Shown: positions 24,417 through 26,824 of the stretch, piece after piece
Layout: every line of letters starts with the position of its first letter
Position numbering within the stretch: position 1 is the stretch's first letter
Source of the DNA: a virus
DNA: 26,824 nt
IMG/VR virus record: IMGVR_UViG_3300043775_002347
Span: 1-26,824 of that record
Strand: one strand, 5' to 3'
Notes under the pieces: generated by a model
The model's input: only the letters and a program-made list of their open reading frames with translations
What the model was told of the DNA's origin: nothing
Databases searched by the model: none
Position numbers and translations under genes: made by a program

Positions 24417-24448
24417 TTTGGTATTATGGGATAAATTTCGTATATTTG
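24417..24448 (+). promoter_or_regulatory. Bacteroidota-type sigma promoter for primase and recombination genes
   Basis: TTTG at 24417-24420, a 20-nt spacer and TATATTTG at 24441-24448 match the Bacteroidota primary-sigma consensus (TTTG or TTG at -33, TAnnTTTG at -7) fully. Expected transcription start is about 24453-24456, roughly 12-15 nt before the ATG at 24468. It differs from the ATATTTATA sites and so is probably read by unmodified host polymerase early in infection. Confidence 0.8.
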
Positions 24449-24457
24449 TTATACGAA
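24437..24457. promoter_or_regulatory. Palindromic operator overlapping the primase promoter
   Basis: A perfect 8-bp inverted repeat, TTCGTATA and TATACGAA, is separated by TTTGT. It covers the whole -7 element and the probable start site, the classic place for a dimeric repressor. Alternatively it could form a small hairpin at the 5' end of the mRNA. No candidate regulator gene is evident in the window. Confidence 0.6.
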
Positions 24458-24467
24458 TATCTAAATT

Positions 24468-25403
24468 ATGCTATCCGGTAAGAACAAATTACAAATAATT
24501 ACAATATTAGACTCGGCATTAGGAGTAGGTTCTTCCTTAAAGGGGAATGAACAAGCCCATCATTGCCCATTTTGTAATCACCACAAAAAGAAACTTCAAG
24601 TAAATTTAGATACACAAAGATGGCATTGCTGGGTATGTGATTCTAAGGGCAGAAGTATCTATTCATTACTTCGTAAACTAAATGTGGATACGAGAGACCT
24701 GAATAGAGTTAGAGATGTATATGGTGATGAGCCTGAATACGATTCAAAAGAGGAATATGTAGCAAAGTTACAATTACCAAAAGAATTCAAGCAATTATAT
24801 TTTAAACCAAAAGGTGTCAATCCTTATTACAATTTGGCACTTCATTACCTTACTAAAAGAGGTATTACACAAGCGGATATTGTAAAATATAATATCGGAT
24901 ATTGTGAAGATGGATTATATGGTGGTAGGGTTATTATTCCTTCTTACGATGATAATGGTGAACTTAATTATTTTGTAGCTCGTTCATTCTACGAAGATGA
25001 GAAAATGAAGTATAAGAATCCACCAATTAGTAGAGATGTAATTGTATTTGATAATATGATTAATTGGAACGAACCAATAACATTAGTTGAAGGAGTATTT
25101 GATTCTTTCTCAGTTAAAAGAAATGTAATTCCATTGTTAGGTAAATTTTTACTCAGCAAACTCAAAAATAAAATTATGGAAAAGGGCGTTAAGGATGTAA
25201 CAATTATGTTAGATTCTGATGCCGTAGATGATTCTACCAAACATACTGAATGGTTTCAGAAAAATGGAATTAAGGTAAAAAATATTATCCCAACCGATAA
25301 AGATGCGGGTGAAATGGGATTCCAAAAAGTAAATGATTTATTAAAATCCGCCAAAGAGACAAGTTGGGAAGATTTGATGATGGCAAAGTTGAATAATATA
25401 TGA
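24468..25403 (+). CDS. gp61: DNA primase, T4 gp61 / DnaG-like
   Basis: 311 residues, slightly shorter than T4 gp61 (342). The N-terminal zinc-binding domain has C33-P-F-C36 and C54-W-V-C57 (CHC2-type, here four Cys) followed by KGRSIYSLLRKL. The Toprim catalytic core shows GGRVIIPSYDDNG, LVEGVFD (E208) and MLDSDAVDD (D249, D251), the acidic metal ligands. It makes the RNA primers for lagging-strand synthesis with the gp41-type helicase, which is not in this window. It is transcribed from a host-type promoter with an overlapping operator. Its TGA stop overlaps the ATG of the next gene (ATGA), so translation of the two is probably coupled. Confidence 0.9.
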   Translation: MLSGKNKLQIITILDSALGVGSSLKGNEQAHHCPFCNHHKKKLQVNLDTQRWHCWVCDSKGRSIYSLLRKLNVDTRDLNRVRDVYGDEPEYDSKEEYVAKLQLPKEFKQLYFKPKGVNPYYNLALHYLTKRGITQADIVKYNIGYCEDGLYGGRVIIPSYDDNGELNYFVARSFYEDEKMKYKNPPISRDVIVFDNMINWNEPITLVEGVFDSFSVKRNVIPLLGKFLLSKLKNKIMEKGVKDVTIMLDSDAVDDSTKHTEWFQKNGIKVKNIIPTDKDAGEMGFQKVNDLLKSAKETSWEDLMMAKLNNI

Positions 25404-26824
25404 GGTTAAAAAGAATTTATCATATTGCGGATATTCACATTCGTAACGTAAAAAGACACAAAGAATTTAGAGAAGTATTTTACTCTATGTTCGATGAGAT
25501 TAAAAAAAGAGGAACTGAAGATTCTATTATTTATTTGGCAGGTGATATTGCACACGCTAAATTAGAAATGTCACCTGAATTATTAAAAGAAATAAGTTGG
25601 TTATTAACCGAGTGTACGAAACATTGTGAAACTATTCTTATTGCGGGTAATCATGATTGTAATATGAATAATTCCGATAGATTGGATGTACTTACTCCAA
25701 TTGTAGATGCATTAAAATTACCAAACCTACATTATTTAAGAGATACTCAAGTTTACGCAATCGGAGATGTTGATTTTGCAGTATTCAGTATATTTGATAA
25801 CAAAAATAATTGGCCAAAAGCCGATACACTATTTGGAAACAAAAAGATTGCATTATTTCACGGACCTGTTGATAATTCTCAAACCGATATTGGATATGTA
25901 GTATCTTCTCGTCATTTTACAACTGATATGTTTGATGGTTATGATTTGGCGTTATTAGGTGATATTCATAAGAGACAAGAAATGATTTCTCCTAAAGGAT
26001 GTAAAGTAGTATATGCCGGTTCTTTGGTACAACAAAACTTCGGCGAAACATTAGATAAGCACGGATTTTTAGTTTGGGATTTGGATACAATGACATACGA
26101 AGAAGTTGATATCAAAAATGATTATGGGTATTATACTTTGGATGTATTAAATGGTGTGGTGCCGGATGTAACCGATATGCCATTACATCCCAGACTTAGG
26201 GTTAGATTTTTTGATACTGATTCCGTAGACACTAAAAAAGCTACTACGGAAATAAAGATAAAATACGGTGTTGATGATTTTACAACAATTCGTACCGATT
26301 CATTATCACAAAGAAAAACGGGTGATAGAGATAATCAATTAGAATTGGATGACATTACCGATGTAACTTACCAAAACTCTTTAATAAGTGATTATATTCA
26401 ACGAATGTTACCATTTGTAGATGATGAGGAGTTAAAGGGGATTCAACTTCTTAATGAGGGGATTAACAATAGAATTGAATTGGATGAATTGACGAGAAAT
26501 GTGAAATGGAAGCCGGTAAGATTTGAATTCTCTAATATGTTCAGTTATGGTGAAAACAATGTAATCAATTTCGATAAAGTAAGAGGTCTTATGGGATTGT
26601 TTGCACCAAATGCAAGCGGAAAATCATCCTTATTTGACGCAATATCATTTACACTATTTGATAAATCCAGCAGAGCATTCAAAGCCGCTAATATACTCAA
26701 TAATAGAAAAACGGACTTCCATTGTCAATTAGATTTTGAAATAGAAGGTATCTCTTACTTCATTCGTAGAGAGGCAAGGGTAATCAATAAGGGAAAGAAT
26801 GTAAAGGTAGATGTACAATTTTGG
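25400..26824 (+). CDS. gp47-gp46: Fused gp47-gp46-like (SbcD/SbcC, Mre11/Rad50-type) recombination nuclease, partial at 3' end
   Basis: Open from ATG 25400 to the window edge (475 codons, no stop). Residues 1-about 365 are a gp47/SbcD-like phosphoesterase with all metal motifs: D11 and H13 (ADIHIR), D49 (AGDIAH), N84-H85-D86 (AGNHD), H154 (FHGPV), and G187-D-I-H190. Without a stop the frame continues into a gp46/SbcC-like ATPase: RFEFSNMFSYGENNVINF (about 372-390), then Walker A FAPNASGKSS (K408) and LFDAISFTLFD. In T4 these are two genes, together processing DNA ends for recombination-dependent replication. Here they appear as one polypeptide. The rest of the ATPase, with coiled coil, Walker B and signature, lies beyond the window. 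Confidence 0.85.
   Translation, partial: MRLKRIYHIADIHIRNVKRHKEFREVFYSMFDEIKKRGTEDSIIYLAGDIAHAKLEMSPELLKEISWLLTECTKHCETILIAGNHDCNMNNSDRLDVLTPIVDALKLPNLHYLRDTQVYAIGDVDFAVFSIFDNKNNWPKADTLFGNKKIALFHGPVDNSQTDIGYVVSSRHFTTDMFDGYDLALLGDIHKRQEMISPKGCKVVYAGSLVQQNFGETLDKHGFLVWDLDTMTYEEVDIKNDYGYYTLDVLNGVVPDVTDMPLHPRLRVRFFDTDSVDTKKATTEIKIKYGVDDFTTIRTDSLSQRKTGDRDNQLELDDITDVTYQNSLISDYIQRMLPFVDDEELKGIQLLNEGINNRIELDELTRNVKWKPVRFEFSNMFSYGENNVINFDKVRGLMGLFAPNASGKSSLFDAISFTLFDKSSRAFKAANILNNRKTDFHCQLDFEIEGISYFIRREARVINKGKNVKVDVQFW

Noticed and set aside
26501-26503. GTG as a separate start for a gp46-like gene
   Set aside because: No stop ends the gp47-like frame before it and no new start context is visible, so a continuous chain is the simpler reading; kept only as the alternative that would refute the fusion.
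1-26824. tRNA genes, CRISPR arrays, insertion sequences, integrase or attachment sites
   Set aside because: No cloverleaf, regularly spaced direct repeats, transposase or integrase motifs were seen; gaps between genes are all under 90 nt and hold only promoters, the terminator and leaders.

Overview
The window looks like part of a T4-type contractile-tailed phage (myovirus) genome, AT-rich, with every supportable gene on the + strand and almost no non-coding DNA. T4-family landmarks are a gp5/VgrG-like central spike, gp25 and gp6 baseplate wedge proteins, a gp61-like primase and a gp47/gp46-like recombination nuclease. A Bacteroidota host is the best inference. The primase promoter matches the Bacteroidota sigma consensus (TTTG, 20 nt, TATATTTG), gene starts have A/T-rich leaders without clear Shine-Dalgarno sequences, and proteins with outer-membrane barrel features are encoded. 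The window itself does not show whether this is a free phage or a prophage.

Layout. (1) 1-2166: a cell-envelope cluster, with the tail of an upstream gene, a secreted Ser/Ala- and Lys/Glu-rich protein ending in a barrel-like domain, and a membrane-anchored protein. (2) 2168-4418: three genes whose N-termini look like targets of a prohead protease. Two share the ten-residue leader MIKLKxLLxE, and the third is an Ntn-hydrolase whose putative Cys nucleophile directly follows Leu-Leu-Glu. (3) 4475-9030: a small conserved protein, the spike, a TolA-like/glycine-zipper protein and two different candidate wall-degrading enzymes (M15 peptidase; papain-like Cys hydrolase), read as a host-entry module. 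(4) 9082-20715: baseplate wedge and tail-periphery genes ending in a 1738-residue mosaic protein. (5) 20776-23564: three structural proteins, two sharing a C-terminal motif, with the only clear intrinsic terminator of the window between them. (6) 23598-24415: two small unknowns around a GIY-YIG nuclease. (7) 24468-26824: primase and a single-chain gp47-gp46 protein that runs off the end, i.e. the start of a replication/recombination block.

Regulation. Six intergenic gaps carry the motif ATATTTATA (one with a single mismatch) 16-30 nt before the next ATG. It is a candidate phage-specific late promoter that divides the structural genes into units. The replication block instead has a host-type promoter overlapped by a perfect 8-bp inverted repeat, consistent with separately controlled early/middle expression.

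Main leads: capsid-targeting leaders plus a possible protease-activated Ntn-hydrolase, the late-promoter family, the fused Mre11/Rad50-type protein, and the glycine-zipper protein within the entry module.
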